Part shown: piece after piece, positions 40,159 through 50,859 of the stretch
Numbering within the stretch: the first letter of the stretch is position 1
How the letters are laid out: every line of letters begins with the position of its first letter
Assembly (NCBI GenBank): GCA_018401885.1
Contig: JAGYKB010000008.1
Coordinates: 40,519-104,518 of the forward strand
From: Gammaproteobacteria bacterium
GTDB lineage: Bacteria > Pseudomonadota > Gammaproteobacteria > Pseudomonadales > Pseudohongiellaceae
DNA length: 64,000 nucleotides
Direction: 5' to 3'
Notes under the pieces: generated by a model
Databases searched by the model: none
What the model was told of the DNA's origin: nothing
Seen by the model: only the letters and a program-made list of their open reading frames with translations
Program-made: the position numbers and the translations under genes

Positions 40159-41331
40159 ATGAAATTCGTAGATGAAGCAGAAATCGTAGCGGAGGCGGGG
40201 CGCGGCGGAAGCGGCGCTCTCAGCTTTAGGCGCGAAAAACATCGAGCGCGGACCTGACGGGGCGATGGGGGCACGGCGGTGTTTACCTGCAGGCTGACCC
40301 AGGCCTTTAATACGCTAGTCGATTTTCGCTTTCAGCCGCGCTATCGCGCACAGGCCGGGCAGGCCGGACAGAGCCGCAATTGCACTGGCCGTGGCGGCGA
40401 TGATCTCATCGTTAAGGTGCCCGTCGGTACGACGGTTATTGATGTCGATACTGAGGAACTGATCGCTGACCTCAAAGACCCCGACCAACCTGTAATGGTC
40501 GCGAAAGGTGGGTTCCACGGCTTGGGTAACACGCGCTTCAAGTCAAGTACGAATCGGGCGCCGCGCAAGACTACTAAGGGGACGCCAGGAGAAATACGTA
40601 AGCTGCAGTTGCAGCTGCGTCTCGTAGCCGATGTAGGACTTTTGGGGCTGCCTAATGCGGGTAAGTCAACGCTGATTCGTGCTGTGTCGGCCGCAACGCC
40701 GAAGGTTGCTAACTATCCGTTTACGACGCTTGTGCCCAATCTCGGCGTGGTGAGTTTAGGCATGGAGCGCAGCTTCGTGATGGCTGATATACCGGGTTTG
40801 ATCGAGGGGGCATCAGAAGGTGCAGGACTGGGTTTTAGATTTCTGAAGCATCTTTCTCGCACACGCTTGCTCTTGCACCTTGTCGACGTGCTGCCTATGG
40901 ATCAGGAAGACCCCGTCGAAACGGCAGTGAAAATCGCTGCCGAACTCGCGAAGTTTAGTCCTACTCTCGCAGCCAAAGATCGCTGGCTGGTGCTGAATAA
41001 AATTGACATTATCGAGCCTGAGGCGCTTGCAGAAATCAAGGTTAGGATGCGCGAAGCGCTTAACTGGGAAGGAAAGATCTTTGAAATCTCAGGAATTAAC
41101 GGCCAAGGTTGTGATGAACTCTGTAATGCGTTGATGGATGAGATCATCATACATCGAGAAAGGCTGCTTAATGACGAGGAGTATGCCGAGACACAACAGG
41201 CGCTCGAAGCAGAAATGGCATTTGAGATTCGCCGTACAATCGAGAGTAGCAAAGCAGCGCGGCGCGCTTTGCGCGCGCAAGCTGAAGCTGATTTCGATGA
41301 CGATTGGGACGATTGGGATGACGAAGACTGA
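40159..41331 (+). CDS. obgE: GTPase ObgE/CgtA, reading frame interrupted near codons 28-50 (probable sequence error)
   Basis: [27 protein letters not shown] at 40159, then local frameshifts and TGA; resumes [18 protein letters not shown]...[15 protein letters not shown]...[17 protein letters not shown]. Confidence 0.88.
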
Positions 41332-41397
41332 CGAGCGGCTCGCTTGTCTGTGTGAGCCATCAGTTCTGGCCATGAGAGTAGGTTAGAGAGCACGTTA

Positions 41398-42519
41398 ATG
41401 AGAGATAAGGTAAGCCAAGCAAAACGCTGGGTGGTGAAAGTCGGCAGTTCTTTGGTGACTAATGACGGGAAAGGACTCGATCTTACCGCGATCGAAACGT
41501 GGGCGGAGCAGCTCGTTGCGATGCGGGCGCAGGGAATTCAGGTAGTGCTTGTTTCCTCCGGCGCAGTCGCAGAGGGGGTTTCTCGCCTCGGACTTAGTCG
41601 TCGGCCTAGTCAGGTCAATTTGCAGCAGGCGGCGGCCGCTGTGGGTCAGATGGGTTTAATTCAGGCCTACGAGAGTTGTTTCAATCGTCATGACGTACGC
41701 GCTGCGCAAATTTTGCTGACGCATGAAGATTTATCGGACCGCACGCGGTATCTCAATGCGCGATCGACGCTGACCACGCTGCTCGATATGGGTGTGGTCC
41801 CGGTTGTTAACGAGAACGATACGGTAGCCACTGCTGAAATTTGCCTAGGCGACAATGACACCCTCGCCGGTTTGGTGGCAAATCTCATCAACGCCGAGGT
41901 CATGGTCCTGCTTACAGACCAAGAGGGTCTCTATAGTGCCGATCCTCGCACGGACAAGAGTGCCCAACTCATCTCTGTGGGCTCGGCACTCGATCCTAGC
42001 TTTACGGCTATGGCAGGCGGAGGCGGAAGTCTTGGGCGCGGCGGTATGCGCACTAAACTCTCTGCCGCGAGGCTTGCAGCACGTTCTGGCACCAACACGA
42101 TTATTGCCAATGGCCGCGAAACCCAGGTACTCGGCCGACTAAGTCTTGGCGAAGAAATTGGGACTCTGCTTGAGGCTGACAGTGAGCCGGTAGGCGCGCG
42201 AAAGCAGTGGCTGGCAAGTCAACTCACAACGCAGGGAGAGGTGGTTCTCGACGCCGGTGCTGTGAGGGTTCTGCGAGAGGCGGGTAAGAGCCTTCTCGCT
42301 GTGGGGATTGTTGGCGTCTCGGGCGCCTTTCACCGTGGTGAAGTAGTGGTCTGCAGAGATGTCGCCGGTAAAGAAGTGGCGCGTGGCTTAAGCAATTATA
42401 GCGCCGCTGAGGTCGAACGGCTCAAGGGGCACAGTAGCGATAAGATCGTTGAACTGCTCGGTTATGCCGGTGATGACGAAATTATTCATCGCGACAACCT
42501 TATTCTCAGCGATAGCTAA
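41398..42519 (+). CDS. proB: Glutamate 5-kinase
   Basis: [48 protein letters not shown]-terminal PUA. Confidence 0.96.
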   Translation: MRDKVSQAKRWVVKVGSSLVTNDGKGLDLTAIETWAEQLVAMRAQGIQVVLVSSGAVAEGVSRLGLSRRPSQVNLQQAAAAVGQMGLIQAYESCFNRHDVRAAQILLTHEDLSDRTRYLNARSTLTTLLDMGVVPVVNENDTVATAEICLGDNDTLAGLVANLINAEVMVLLTDQEGLYSADPRTDKSAQLISVGSALDPSFTAMAGGGGSLGRGGMRTKLSAARLAARSGTNTIIANGRETQVLGRLSLGEEIGTLLEADSEPVGARKQWLASQLTTQGEVVLDAGAVRVLREAGKSLLAVGIVGVSGAFHRGEVVVCRDVAGKEVARGLSNYSAAEVERLKGHSSDKIVELLGYAGDDEIIHRDNLILSDS

Positions 42520-42570
42520 GCCTTCTAGGTTGCAGCACTGCGTGTTGCGAAAGTGATTTGCGGGAGACAT

Positions 42571-42605
42571 AAAAAAGCCGGCGTTGCCGGCTTCTTCATT
42601 TTTTA
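42571..42605. terminator. Bidirectional terminator between proB and rpsT
   Basis: aaaaaagccggcgttgccggcttcttcattttt. Confidence 0.75.
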
Positions 42606-42646
42606 GTTTGCAGTGCTCGCGAGGCCAGTAAAGGCTGCGAAGAAAT

Positions 42647-42913
42647 CTAGGCTTGAAGCGCCTTGATCGCAGAATTCAGGCGGCTCTTGTGACGAGCGGC
42701 CTTGTTTTTGTGAATGATGCCACGGTCGGCCATACGATCGATGACAGGCACTGCCGTGTTGTAAGCGGTTGTTGCTGTAGCGTGGTCGCCTCCGATGATG
42801 GCTGCGTCGACTTTCTTAATGTAAGTACGCACCATCGAACGGAATGACGCGTTATGACGGCGACGAACTTCGCTTTGCTTAGCGCGCTTACGGGCTTGTG
42901 CTGAATTAGCCAA
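42647..42913 (-). CDS. rpsT: 30S ribosomal protein S20
   Basis: [35 protein letters not shown]...[23 protein letters not shown]. Confidence 0.97.
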   Translation of the reverse strand: MANSAQARKRAKQSEVRRRHNASFRSMVRTYIKKVDAAIIGGDHATATTAYNTAVPVIDRMADRGIIHKNKAARHKSRLNSAIKALQA

Positions 42914-43303
42914 TTGTGACTCCTTGGTTTTTCAAGTATTTGTTTTAACTTTAGAAAATAGTTTTCTAGCGAATTTTTTGTGTCTGGTATCTAGCCGGCT
43001 ATTCTCGGCGCAGCGCAAAAAGAAGCGTGCGACAAAGGCCTAACTTTAGGGGCGATCTGGCCGAACGACACCCTAATTTAAGAGCGCGACACTATGCCGC
43101 TTAGGTCGGGCATTGTCAAGCGTTGCTGGCGGCAGACTAGTCGCGTCGATCCAACTTGGGCGCGTAGTTATACTACTTAGGTCATTGAATAGCCAAGAAA
43201 TCGCTGTAGTTATCACAAACTCGATCCGATAAGCTTACGATGCTCAGCCCAAAGTCCATTCAGCGGACTGCAGAGGGCGCCGGCCGAGAGAAGCTACCGA
43301 CCC

Positions 43304-44920
43304 ATGACACGAGACCAAGATCAGGCCATCCAACAACAAGACAGTGTTAACAGGCCGCCTGGAAAGTCAGAACGGCCACCCGAAAGGGGGCCGAGTCTTC
43401 TAGGGTCAAGCGGGATAACGGGGTCGATGACCCTTGTTTCGCGTTTTCTAGGGTTGGCTCGCGACATTGTCATTGCTCGATTGTTTGGTGCTAGCGACGC
43501 ATCTGACGTCTTCTTTCTTGCCAACAAAATCCCCAATTTCCTGCGCCGACTTTTTGCAGAGGGAGCGTTCAATCAGGCCTTTGTGCCGGTGCTTTCCGAA
43601 TACCGGAGTCTGAGGAGTCACGATGATGTCCGTGAGTTGATCGCGGCGGTCGCGGCAAGTCTCGGTGGACTCCTCACGGTCATCAGCGTGGTGGTTATGG
43701 TCGCGGCGCCTCTTATCGCGGTACCTATAGCCTATGGTTTCACCGACAATCCGGCAAAGTTCGCCCTGTTCGTCGATATGCTCCGTATCACCTTTCCGTA
43801 TCTTCTGCTGATCTCGCTGACAGCGCTTTGCGGCGCCGTGCTCAATAGCTATGGCCGCTTCGCAGCGCCCGCCGTTACGCCCGCTCTTCTCAACATCTGC
43901 TTGATCGGCAGTGCCTTTCTGCTCGCGCCATACCTCCACACACCAGAGCTCGCGCTCGCTTGGGGAGTGCTTATCGCAGGAGTTGCACAGCTGCTATTCC
44001 AACTGCCGTTTTTGCTGCAAATGCGCCTTTTGCCGATTCCAAAGCGAAGCCCGGGTCATGAGGGCGTTGCTCGAATTAAGGCACTAATGCTGCCGGCACT
44101 TTTCGGCGTGTCGGTCAATCAGATCAATTTGTTGCTTGATTCCTTTATCGCGTCGCTACTTATGACCGGCAGCGTCTCGTGGCTTTATTTTTCGGATCGG
44201 CTGATGGAATTACCGCTGGGGATATTCGGTGTCGCGCTCGCGATTGTCGTGCTGCCAAGTCTCTCACGCTCCCACGCGGACAAGTCGCCAGAGGAGTTTA
44301 GCGGAACCATCGATTGGGCGCTGCGGCTCGTGTGCCTCATCGCCTTTCCCGCCGCGCTTGCATTAATATTGCTCGCGAAGCCACTGCTGATTACCCTGTT
44401 TTTTAACGATAACTTTACAGCAACCGATGTACAGCAAGCCTCTGCGAGTCTGCAAGCCTATGCGTTTGGTTTGCTCGGGTTTATGTCAGTGAAAATTTTT
44501 GCGCCTGGATTTTACGCGCGACAAGACACGCGTACACCTGTTCGCATTGGTGTAATCGCAATGGTCGTCAACATGCTGCTCAACGTCGTCTTTTATTGGC
44601 AGGGCTATGGTCACGTGGGATTGGCTGCAGCAACGAGTCTTGCCGCCTGTGTTAACGCGGGGCTGCTCCTGCGCGGATTAATCCGAGAGGGTGCATTTGG
44701 CTTCGCCTCTGGCTGGGGCGTTTTGGGGCTGCGGCTGTTGCTCGCAAATGTTTGCATGGGGGTGTTCTTGTACTTTCAAGCGGGTGACTGGAGTCAGTGG
44801 TTTACGTGGGACGCAGGCAAGCAGGTTTTGCAAATGGCCATTCTGGTCTGCGGTGGCGTGACGCTGTATGTGGGCGTTCTATTTGCAGCTGGCCTGCGTT
44901 GGCGAGAGGTGTATCGCTAA
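43304..44920 (+). CDS. murJ: Lipid II flippase MurJ
   Basis: TLVSRFLGLARDIVIARLFGASDASDVFFLANKIPNFLRRLFAEGAFNQAFVPVLSEY. Confidence 0.96.
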   Translation: MTRDQDQAIQQQDSVNRPPGKSERPPERGPSLLGSSGITGSMTLVSRFLGLARDIVIARLFGASDASDVFFLANKIPNFLRRLFAEGAFNQAFVPVLSEYRSLRSHDDVRELIAAVAASLGGLLTVISVVVMVAAPLIAVPIAYGFTDNPAKFALFVDMLRITFPYLLLISLTALCGAVLNSYGRFAAPAVTPALLNICLIGSAFLLAPYLHTPELALAWGVLIAGVAQLLFQLPFLLQMRLLPIPKRSPGHEGVARIKALMLPALFGVSVNQINLLLDSFIASLLMTGSVSWLYFSDRLMELPLGIFGVALAIVVLPSLSRSHADKSPEEFSGTIDWALRLVCLIAFPAALALILLAKPLLITLFFNDNFTATDVQQASASLQAYAFGLLGFMSVKIFAPGFYARQDTRTPVRIGVIAMVVNMLLNVVFYWQGYGHVGLAAATSLAACVNAGLLLRGLIREGAFGFASGWGVLGLRLLLANVCMGVFLYFQAGDWSQWFTWDAGKQVLQMAILVCGGVTLYVGVLFAAGLRWREVYR

Positions 44921-45250
44921 ATGGCGGCGCGCTTTACTCGACGCGTTTATATTGGGGATACCCCTGCAGAGGCTTGGCATATTCTCAACGTGTTAGATCA
45001 GCACGGGATCGTGTCGGAGTTGCGCAATGAGACATTGTTCGGGGCCACCGGTGAAATTCCCGTTCTAGAATCACTACCCGAGGTATGGGTTAGTGACGTC
45101 AATTTAGTGGCAGCAGAGGCGCTGATTAAAGAGATTCGTCGTAAACCTGACGAGTGCTCTGTTTGGAGGTGCGATGGCTGTAGCGAAGTCGTAGACGGCG
45201 TCTTCGCAATTTGCTGGCGCTGCGGCGCGTCAGCGAGTATCAGCGGTTAG
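44921..45250 (+). CDS. DUF2007-like putative signal-transducing protein with zinc-ribbon-like C-terminus
   Basis: Starts at the base after the murJ stop; RVYIGDTPAEAWHILNVLDQHGIVSELRNE; CDGCSEVVDGVFAICWRCG. Confidence 0.75.
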   Translation: MAARFTRRVYIGDTPAEAWHILNVLDQHGIVSELRNETLFGATGEIPVLESLPEVWVSDVNLVAAEALIKEIRRKPDECSVWRCDGCSEVVDGVFAICWRCGASASISG

Positions 45251-45819
45251 GCGCGCGACATAAATTTGCCGGTGACCGTGTTGATCTTTATGGTCTCGCC
45301 CACCGAGAGATATTCGGGTACCTGTACTTCGAGTCCCGTCGACAGACGCGCGGTCTTACTGCGGTTCGTGGCCGATGAGCCAGTGACCGCCGGAGGAGTG
45401 TCCTCGATGACTAGGTTTACCGATTGCGGCAGTTCGATACCGAGCAGCACCCCATCCATCAGCAGTGCAACAATATCCTCTTGCTGCTCGACTAAGTACT
45501 CGCTTTGTCCTTCGAGCGAGTCTGCGTCGACTGTGTACTGACTATAGTCCTCGAGATTCATAAAAACGAAACTCTCTCCGTCTTTGTACGAATACTGCAC
45601 GCGGACTCGCTGGCAGTCAGCGTCTTTTAACAAGTCATCGCCTTTTAAGGAGAGATCCAGCTTTTGTCGCGATTTGAGATTGTTAAAACGCACTTTGTAG
45701 AGGGTAGCCGCGCCTCGCGAGGAGGGGCTCTTGCTTTCAAATTGCCTCACGACATGCGGAATGCCTTCGATGTCGACAATCATCCCGCGCTTTAATTCGC
45801 TCGCTTTAGGCATATTCAA
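45247..45819 (-). CDS. yeiP: Elongation factor P-like protein YeiP/EfpL
   Basis: MPKASELKRGMIVDIEGIPHVVRQFESKSPSSRGAATLYKVRFNNL; GLEVQVPEYLSVGETIKINT. Confidence 0.9.
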   Translation of the reverse strand: MNMPKASELKRGMIVDIEGIPHVVRQFESKSPSSRGAATLYKVRFNNLKSRQKLDLSLKGDDLLKDADCQRVRVQYSYKDGESFVFMNLEDYSQYTVDADSLEGQSEYLVEQQEDIVALLMDGVLLGIELPQSVNLVIEDTPPAVTGSSATNRSKTARLSTGLEVQVPEYLSVGETIKINTVTGKFMSRA

Positions 45820-46071
45820 TAATCCTCTAAGAGTGGCAATACTTACCCTTGGTTTCCGCTCAAGAGGGCGGTTCGATTGGGTAGCCGAATCCGCCGCGAG
45901 TGCGGGCTGTTCGAGCAGCGCAAAGGTACAGAAAGCGCCTGCAGCTGTAAATACTCTCGACCCGATAGCACCTCAATTCCTCGTATCTAGAAAAGCAGGC
46001 TTGCCGACTCTTTGAGTTCGTTGTGCAGTTCGCGCATAATTGCGCCTCGCCGAAATATTGAGAATGCCATC

Positions 46072-47145
46072 ATGGTTGAACGCGTTAAGGAAATAGACGA
46101 TTTGCACATAATTCGACACGAGGAGCTGATGACGCCTCAGCAGCTTAAGTCTGAGCTTGTGCTCGAGGGTGTCGCACTCGACACAGTGCTTACGGGACAT
46201 CGTGCAGTGAAAGCGGTTCTGGATCGTCAAGATCCGCGTCTCATCGTAGTGGTCGGGCCGTGCTCGATACACAACCCTGAGGAAGCGCTCGCTTATGCGC
46301 GTAAGCTGAAACCGATTGCTGATGAATTAGCAGAGAGCTTACTGATTGTTATGCGCGTCTACTTCGAGAAGCCGCGCACCTCAGTGGGCTGGGAAGGCCT
46401 TATCTATGACCCCCATCTCGACGGCAGCCACCGAATCGATCATGGTTTGAAGATCGGCCGAAAGCTCATGCTGGATATTGCTGAGATTGGTTTGCCAATC
46501 GGCATCGAGGCGCTAGATTTGATCACTCCGCAGTATCTTCAAGATCTTGTTACTTGGACAGCAGTCGGCGCCAGAACAACGGAATCGCCCACACACAGAA
46601 AACTTGCAAGCGGCATATCATCGGCGGTGGGATTTAAGAACAATATCGACGGTAGCCTTACGGTTGCTGTCAATGCGATTCGTTCGGCGGCCGCGAATAA
46701 CAGTTTTATAAGCGTTACGGACGAGGGGAAGGTGGCGCATTTCCGCACAGATGGAAACCCTCATTGCCACGTGATTTTGCGTGGAGGCAAAGAGCCAAAC
46801 TACGATCGCGAAAGTGTCGCGGCGTGCGAGGCGGAGCTACAAAAAGCCGGACTGATTGATAATCTCATGATCGACTGCAGTCATGGCAATTCGCGCAAGG
46901 ATCCGAAGAACCAAATACCCGTACTGCGCGATATCGCCGAGCAGATCGCTGAAGGCAATAAATCGATCATAGGAGTGATGCTTGAGAGCAATCTCGAGGC
47001 CGGCAATCAACCGATACCTGATGACTTAACGGATTTGAAGCCCGGCGTGTCGATTACCGACGCCTGCATCGATTGGGCGACAACCGAGTCGCTGCTTCGA
47101 GAGTTTGCGATGAGCGTCGCACCGGCCCTAAAGGCGCGGCAATAG
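46072..47145 (+). CDS. 3-deoxy-7-phosphoheptulonate synthase (class I DAHP synthase)
   Basis: VVVGPCSIHNPEEALAYARKLK; MRVYFEKPRTSVGWEGLIYDPHLDGS; DCSHGNSRKDPKNQ; start M21 of track ORF. Confidence 0.95.
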   Translation: MVERVKEIDDLHIIRHEELMTPQQLKSELVLEGVALDTVLTGHRAVKAVLDRQDPRLIVVVGPCSIHNPEEALAYARKLKPIADELAESLLIVMRVYFEKPRTSVGWEGLIYDPHLDGSHRIDHGLKIGRKLMLDIAEIGLPIGIEALDLITPQYLQDLVTWTAVGARTTESPTHRKLASGISSAVGFKNNIDGSLTVAVNAIRSAAANNSFISVTDEGKVAHFRTDGNPHCHVILRGGKEPNYDRESVAACEAELQKAGLIDNLMIDCSHGNSRKDPKNQIPVLRDIAEQIAEGNKSIIGVMLESNLEAGNQPIPDDLTDLKPGVSITDACIDWATTESLLREFAMSVAPALKARQ

Positions 47146-47164
47146 CGTCAATGGCTGTGTCTGA

Positions 47165-47195
47165 GTGCACCGCCGCCCTGAGACGGCCGGTGCAC
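47165..47195. other. Inverted repeat between convergent DAHP synthase and aminotransferase genes
   Basis: gtgcaccg ... cggtgcac perfect 8-bp arms; no clear T tract. Confidence 0.45.
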
Positions 47196-47203
47196 AACAT
47201 CGC

Positions 47204-48400
47204 TTAGTCCTTGAGGACGGAGGCGAGGCTTTCTGCGAGGTATTCGACATTGGCATCGTTTATGCCGGCGACGTTAATGCGGCTCGAATCAACGAGGTAA
47301 ATACTGTAGTCGCGCACGAGCGTCTGTACTTGCTCGACATTGACGCCCAAGAAAGAAAACATGCCTTTCTCGTTCTGAATAAAGCCAAAATCGCGGTCTA
47401 TGCCGACTTTACGGGTCTGCTCCACCAGTTTTGCACGCAATCCATTGATGCGATCGCGCATCCCTGTCAGTTCAGCATCCCACTCGCTGCGAAGGGCGGG
47501 GTTGTTGAGAATAAGTTGCACTACCTCTGCACCATGATCGGGTGGCATTGAGTACATGGCGCGCGCCGAGGCGGCGATCAATGTAGTCGCAGTCGTCGTC
47601 TCGGTTTCGGTTTCGCAGATTAACGTCATCGCACCTGTGCGCTCTCGGTAAAGACCGAAATTTTTAGAGCAAGAGCTTACCAAGACAAGCTCTGGCAAAG
47701 ACTCAGCCATGAGGCGGGTGCCGATCATGTCCTCTTCAAGTCCGTCTCCGAGGCCTTGATAGGCGAGGTCGATAAAGACAGTAAAGCCCTGATCGAGGGC
47801 GACGTCGCGCACAGCCTCCCACTGAGCGAGGGTGAGATCTGCGCCGCAGGGGTTATGGCAGCAACCGTGGAGTAGGACAATGTCGCCCTTCGGTACGGTC
47901 TTTAAGCAGGCGAGCATTTCTTCGAAACGCACACTGTGGGTCGCGTAATCGTAATAGGGGTATTTGCTAATTTTGAGGCCAGCGGTGGTCATCAACGGCA
48001 CGTGATTAGCCCACGTCGGGTCGCTGACCCAGACGGTCGCATCGGCATTCGCCTGCTTCAAAAATTCCGCAGCGAGCCTCAGTCCACCGCAACCCCCGGG
48101 TGCTTGCACGGTGACTCGACGCTTACCTAGACTTGAATATAATTCTTTTCCGAAAAGTAGCTCGGCAACCGCTTCGTTGTATTCGGGAGACCCAGTTGGA
48201 CCGACATACTTTTTGCTGGTCTGTGTCGCAAGGATTTGCTGCTCCGCTTTTTTAACGGCGGTCATCACCGGCGTGTCGCCATTCTCATCTTTATAAATAC
48301 CTATACCCAAATCTATTTTGTTCGGGTTTGTGTCTGCCCGATATTCGGCGACAAGACGGAGAATTGGATCTGCGGGTAGGGCGCTGAGAGACTGGAACAT
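47204..48400 (-). CDS. Aromatic/aspartate aminotransferase (class I)
   Basis: MFQSLSALPADPILRLVAEYRADTNPNKIDLGIGIYKDE; LLHGCCHNPCGADLTLAQW; SCSKNFGLYRERTG. Confidence 0.95.
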   Translation of the reverse strand: MFQSLSALPADPILRLVAEYRADTNPNKIDLGIGIYKDENGDTPVMTAVKKAEQQILATQTSKKYVGPTGSPEYNEAVAELLFGKELYSSLGKRRVTVQAPGGCGGLRLAAEFLKQANADATVWVSDPTWANHVPLMTTAGLKISKYPYYDYATHSVRFEEMLACLKTVPKGDIVLLHGCCHNPCGADLTLAQWEAVRDVALDQGFTVFIDLAYQGLGDGLEEDMIGTRLMAESLPELVLVSSCSKNFGLYRERTGAMTLICETETETTTATTLIAASARAMYSMPPDHGAEVVQLILNNPALRSEWDAELTGMRDRINGLRAKLVEQTRKVGIDRDFGFIQNEKGMFSFLGVNVEQVQTLVRDYSIYLVDSSRINVAGINDANVEYLAESLASVLKD

Positions 48401-48447
48401 GATTATTTCTCTGAAAGTGAGTTATCGGTTGGCTATCTAAATCTAGG

Positions 48448-49320
48448 CTAGCGAGCTTGATGCGCCTTGAGCGTGTTTTGCAATAGCGACGCGCGAGTCA
48501 TAGGACCGACGCCGCCTGTCACATAAGTGATATAGGAGCACTTCTCTTTTACATTGTCGAAATCGACATCGCCAACGTTTCTGAAGCCGTTTTTCTTTGT
48601 GGTATCGGGAACGCGTGTTTGGCCAACATCTATAACAACAGCGCCTTGCTTCACCATGTCAGCGGTGACAAATTCGGTTTTGCCTATCGCAACGATCAGG
48701 ATGTCAGCGCTTAGGCAGAGCTCTTTTAGATTCTTCGTTCGGCTGTGGGCAATAGTCACAGTCGCATTTCCTGGGTTCGTATTGCGCGACATGAGTACAG
48801 CCATTGGTGTACCTACAATATTGCTGCGACCCAAGACCACGCAGTGTTTGCCTTCGGTCTCGATTTTGTAGCGTGCTAGCAGTTCCATAATGCCGTTTGG
48901 CGTCGCTGAGATAAACGTAGGCAGGCCGAGGTTAAGCTTGCCGACGCTAACAGGACTGAAGCCATCGACATCTTTCTTCGCGTCGATTGCTAATATAATT
49001 TTATTCTCGTCGATATGCTTTGGTAAGGGCAACTGCACAATGAAACCGTCTATGCCGTCATCAGCATTAAGCTCAGCGACCTTCGCAAGCAGCTCCTCTT
49101 CGGTCACCGTGTCGGGTAATCGGATAGTCGTTGATTCGAAGCCTACCTGCGCGCAGTCCTTCACCTTAAAGGCGACATAATTCTCTGAAGCGCCGTCGTT
49201 TCCAACAAGCACTGCGGCGAGATGCGGTGCACGCTGACCAGCCGCCTTTATCGCGTCGACCTTCTGCGTGATTTCTTGGCGAATTTGTTCGGAGCAAAGA
49301 TTGCCGTCAAGTAACTGCAT
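48448..49320 (-). CDS. folD: Methylenetetrahydrofolate dehydrogenase/cyclohydrolase
   Basis: [73 protein letters not shown]. Confidence 0.97.
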   Translation of the reverse strand: MQLLDGNLCSEQIRQEITQKVDAIKAAGQRAPHLAAVLVGNDGASENYVAFKVKDCAQVGFESTTIRLPDTVTEEELLAKVAELNADDGIDGFIVQLPLPKHIDENKIILAIDAKKDVDGFSPVSVGKLNLGLPTFISATPNGIMELLARYKIETEGKHCVVLGRSNIVGTPMAVLMSRNTNPGNATVTIAHSRTKNLKELCLSADILIVAIGKTEFVTADMVKQGAVVIDVGQTRVPDTTKKNGFRNVGDVDFDNVKEKCSYITYVTGGVGPMTRASLLQNTLKAHQAR

Positions 49321-49568
49321 GAGGGATTCCGTATGATCAGTGTTTTATTGGGCGAGCGTCGACGCCTTGTAGCCCTTGGCACGGGCAGCTAATGATAAAC
49401 GAGGCTGGTATTTGTCTCAATAAGCGATGTCGATTTAGAGCGCTTAGCGTTGCTGCTAGCGAGTAGGCGTGTCACTGAGTATTATGTTGTTTTTAATCGA
49501 TAGACAGAATGCGTGATTCCGGCTTGCCAAGCCGCTTCGCAAGTTTAAATGAAAAGGGGCAAGCACGG

Positions 49569-50276
49569 ATGGAACTCGCACTCGCTGCAGTCGTAATTTT
49601 AATAGGCTCGTATGTTCAGAGTAGCATCGGTTTCGGCCTGGCGATTATCTCCGCACCCCTGTTGTTCGTAATCGATCCACTGTATGTGCCAGGACCGGTC
49701 ACTGTGTGTGCACTCACGCTTTCGCTCGCCAATACCTACCACCACCGTAAAGCGGTTTCTCTCAAAGGTCTCCAATACGCGATTCTCGGGCGTATCCCCG
49801 GCACTATCGCAGGCGGATTTTTGTTGTTGTGGATCTCGCATGATGCGCTGGCGCTGTGGCTTGGCGTGTCAGTGCTGGCAGCTGTGGGATTGAGTTTGAG
49901 TAGCATCGTGATTCGCCCGAGTAATCCGGCGATGGTTACGGCCGGTTTCCTCTCTGGATTTATGGGCACGAGTTCAGCGATAGGCGGACCGCCCATGGCG
50001 CTTGTAATGCAGCACGAGGGGAATGACTTTATTCGAGCGAATCTCGCGGCGTTCTTCATCGTAAGCTGTGTTATGTCGCTATTCATGCTTGCCTCTATCG
50101 ATCGCTTTGGCAGCCCCGAGGCACTAGTTTCATTGCCATTGCTGCCGGCCACGCTAGTGGGCTACTGGCTAGCAAAAAAAACAATGCATAGGATTTCGCA
50201 TCGAAAGCTCAGGTTATTCAGCCTGACCCTTTGCGCTGTCGCAGGCGCAGGTTCGATTTTGTCGGTCTGGATCTGA
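49569..50276 (+). CDS. TauE/SafE family sulfite exporter-like permease
   Basis: QSSIGFGLAIISAPLLFVIDPLYVPGPV; GFLSGFMGTSSAIGGPPMALVMQ; start M21 of track ORF. Confidence 0.88.
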   Translation: MELALAAVVILIGSYVQSSIGFGLAIISAPLLFVIDPLYVPGPVTVCALTLSLANTYHHRKAVSLKGLQYAILGRIPGTIAGGFLLLWISHDALALWLGVSVLAAVGLSLSSIVIRPSNPAMVTAGFLSGFMGTSSAIGGPPMALVMQHEGNDFIRANLAAFFIVSCVMSLFMLASIDRFGSPEALVSLPLLPATLVGYWLAKKTMHRISHRKLRLFSLTLCAVAGAGSILSVWI

Positions 50277-50443
50277 GCGGGACTCGAAGAGCGGCGAGTT
50301 TTTACGAGCAACTGTTTCGCAGCAGGCGGCGATCAGTTAGACTCAAAAACTCAAGTAAGGATACTAGGTTTCGCTCACGGGCACGGATTTGCTCGTTGTC
50401 AATAAAGTGTTTCGCAACGTCTAATTATTCAGAGGAAATCTCA

Positions 50444-50845
50444 ATGTCATACTCAGTTCTAAAGAAAATTCCCCGCGCGATCGCGAGTCTTTCACTGATT
50501 GCTTTTCTCACATCTGCCTCGCAGGTCGCGCTCGCAGATGACTCTGCGGCGGTCAGAACCATTGCCGGGGTACTTGTTGGCCTTAATCACTTCCCTTCCG
50601 CTGAGGATAAAGCAGTGCTAGCGGCAATTGCTGCCGATGAATCAAATGGGATGGCTGTTCGGGCGCTCGCGAATGCGGTAGCCAATATTCAGCATGCGGC
50701 GACTGCGGAGGACAAGGCGGCTATGGAGCAGATAGTGGCGAGCGATATGGCTGATAGCCAATCGAAGTCATTAGCTCAGATTGTGCTGGGCATAAATCAT
50801 GTGCCGACCGCGGAGGCCAAAGCGTCATTGCAGGCAATGCTATAA
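50444..50845 (+). CDS. Secreted small helical-repeat protein, unknown function
   Basis: AGAGGAAA upstream of ATG at 50444; signal peptide RAIASLSLIAFLTSASQVALA; three related segments GLNHFPSAEDKAVLAAI / NIQHAATAEDKAAMEQI / GINHVPTAEAKASLQAM. Confidence 0.7.
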   Translation: MSYSVLKKIPRAIASLSLIAFLTSASQVALADDSAAVRTIAGVLVGLNHFPSAEDKAVLAAIAADESNGMAVRALANAVANIQHAATAEDKAAMEQIVASDMADSQSKSLAQIVLGINHVPTAEAKASLQAML

Positions 50846-50859
50846 GTGAACTGCCGTTT

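Noticed and set aside
40902-41393. ORF 40902..41393 (-), antisense to obgE
   Set aside because: Ser-rich translation complementary to obgE; shadow ORF
43448-43939. ORF 43448..43939 (-), 163 aa inside murJ
   Set aside because: Charged low-complexity antisense shadow of murJ; no start-site evidence
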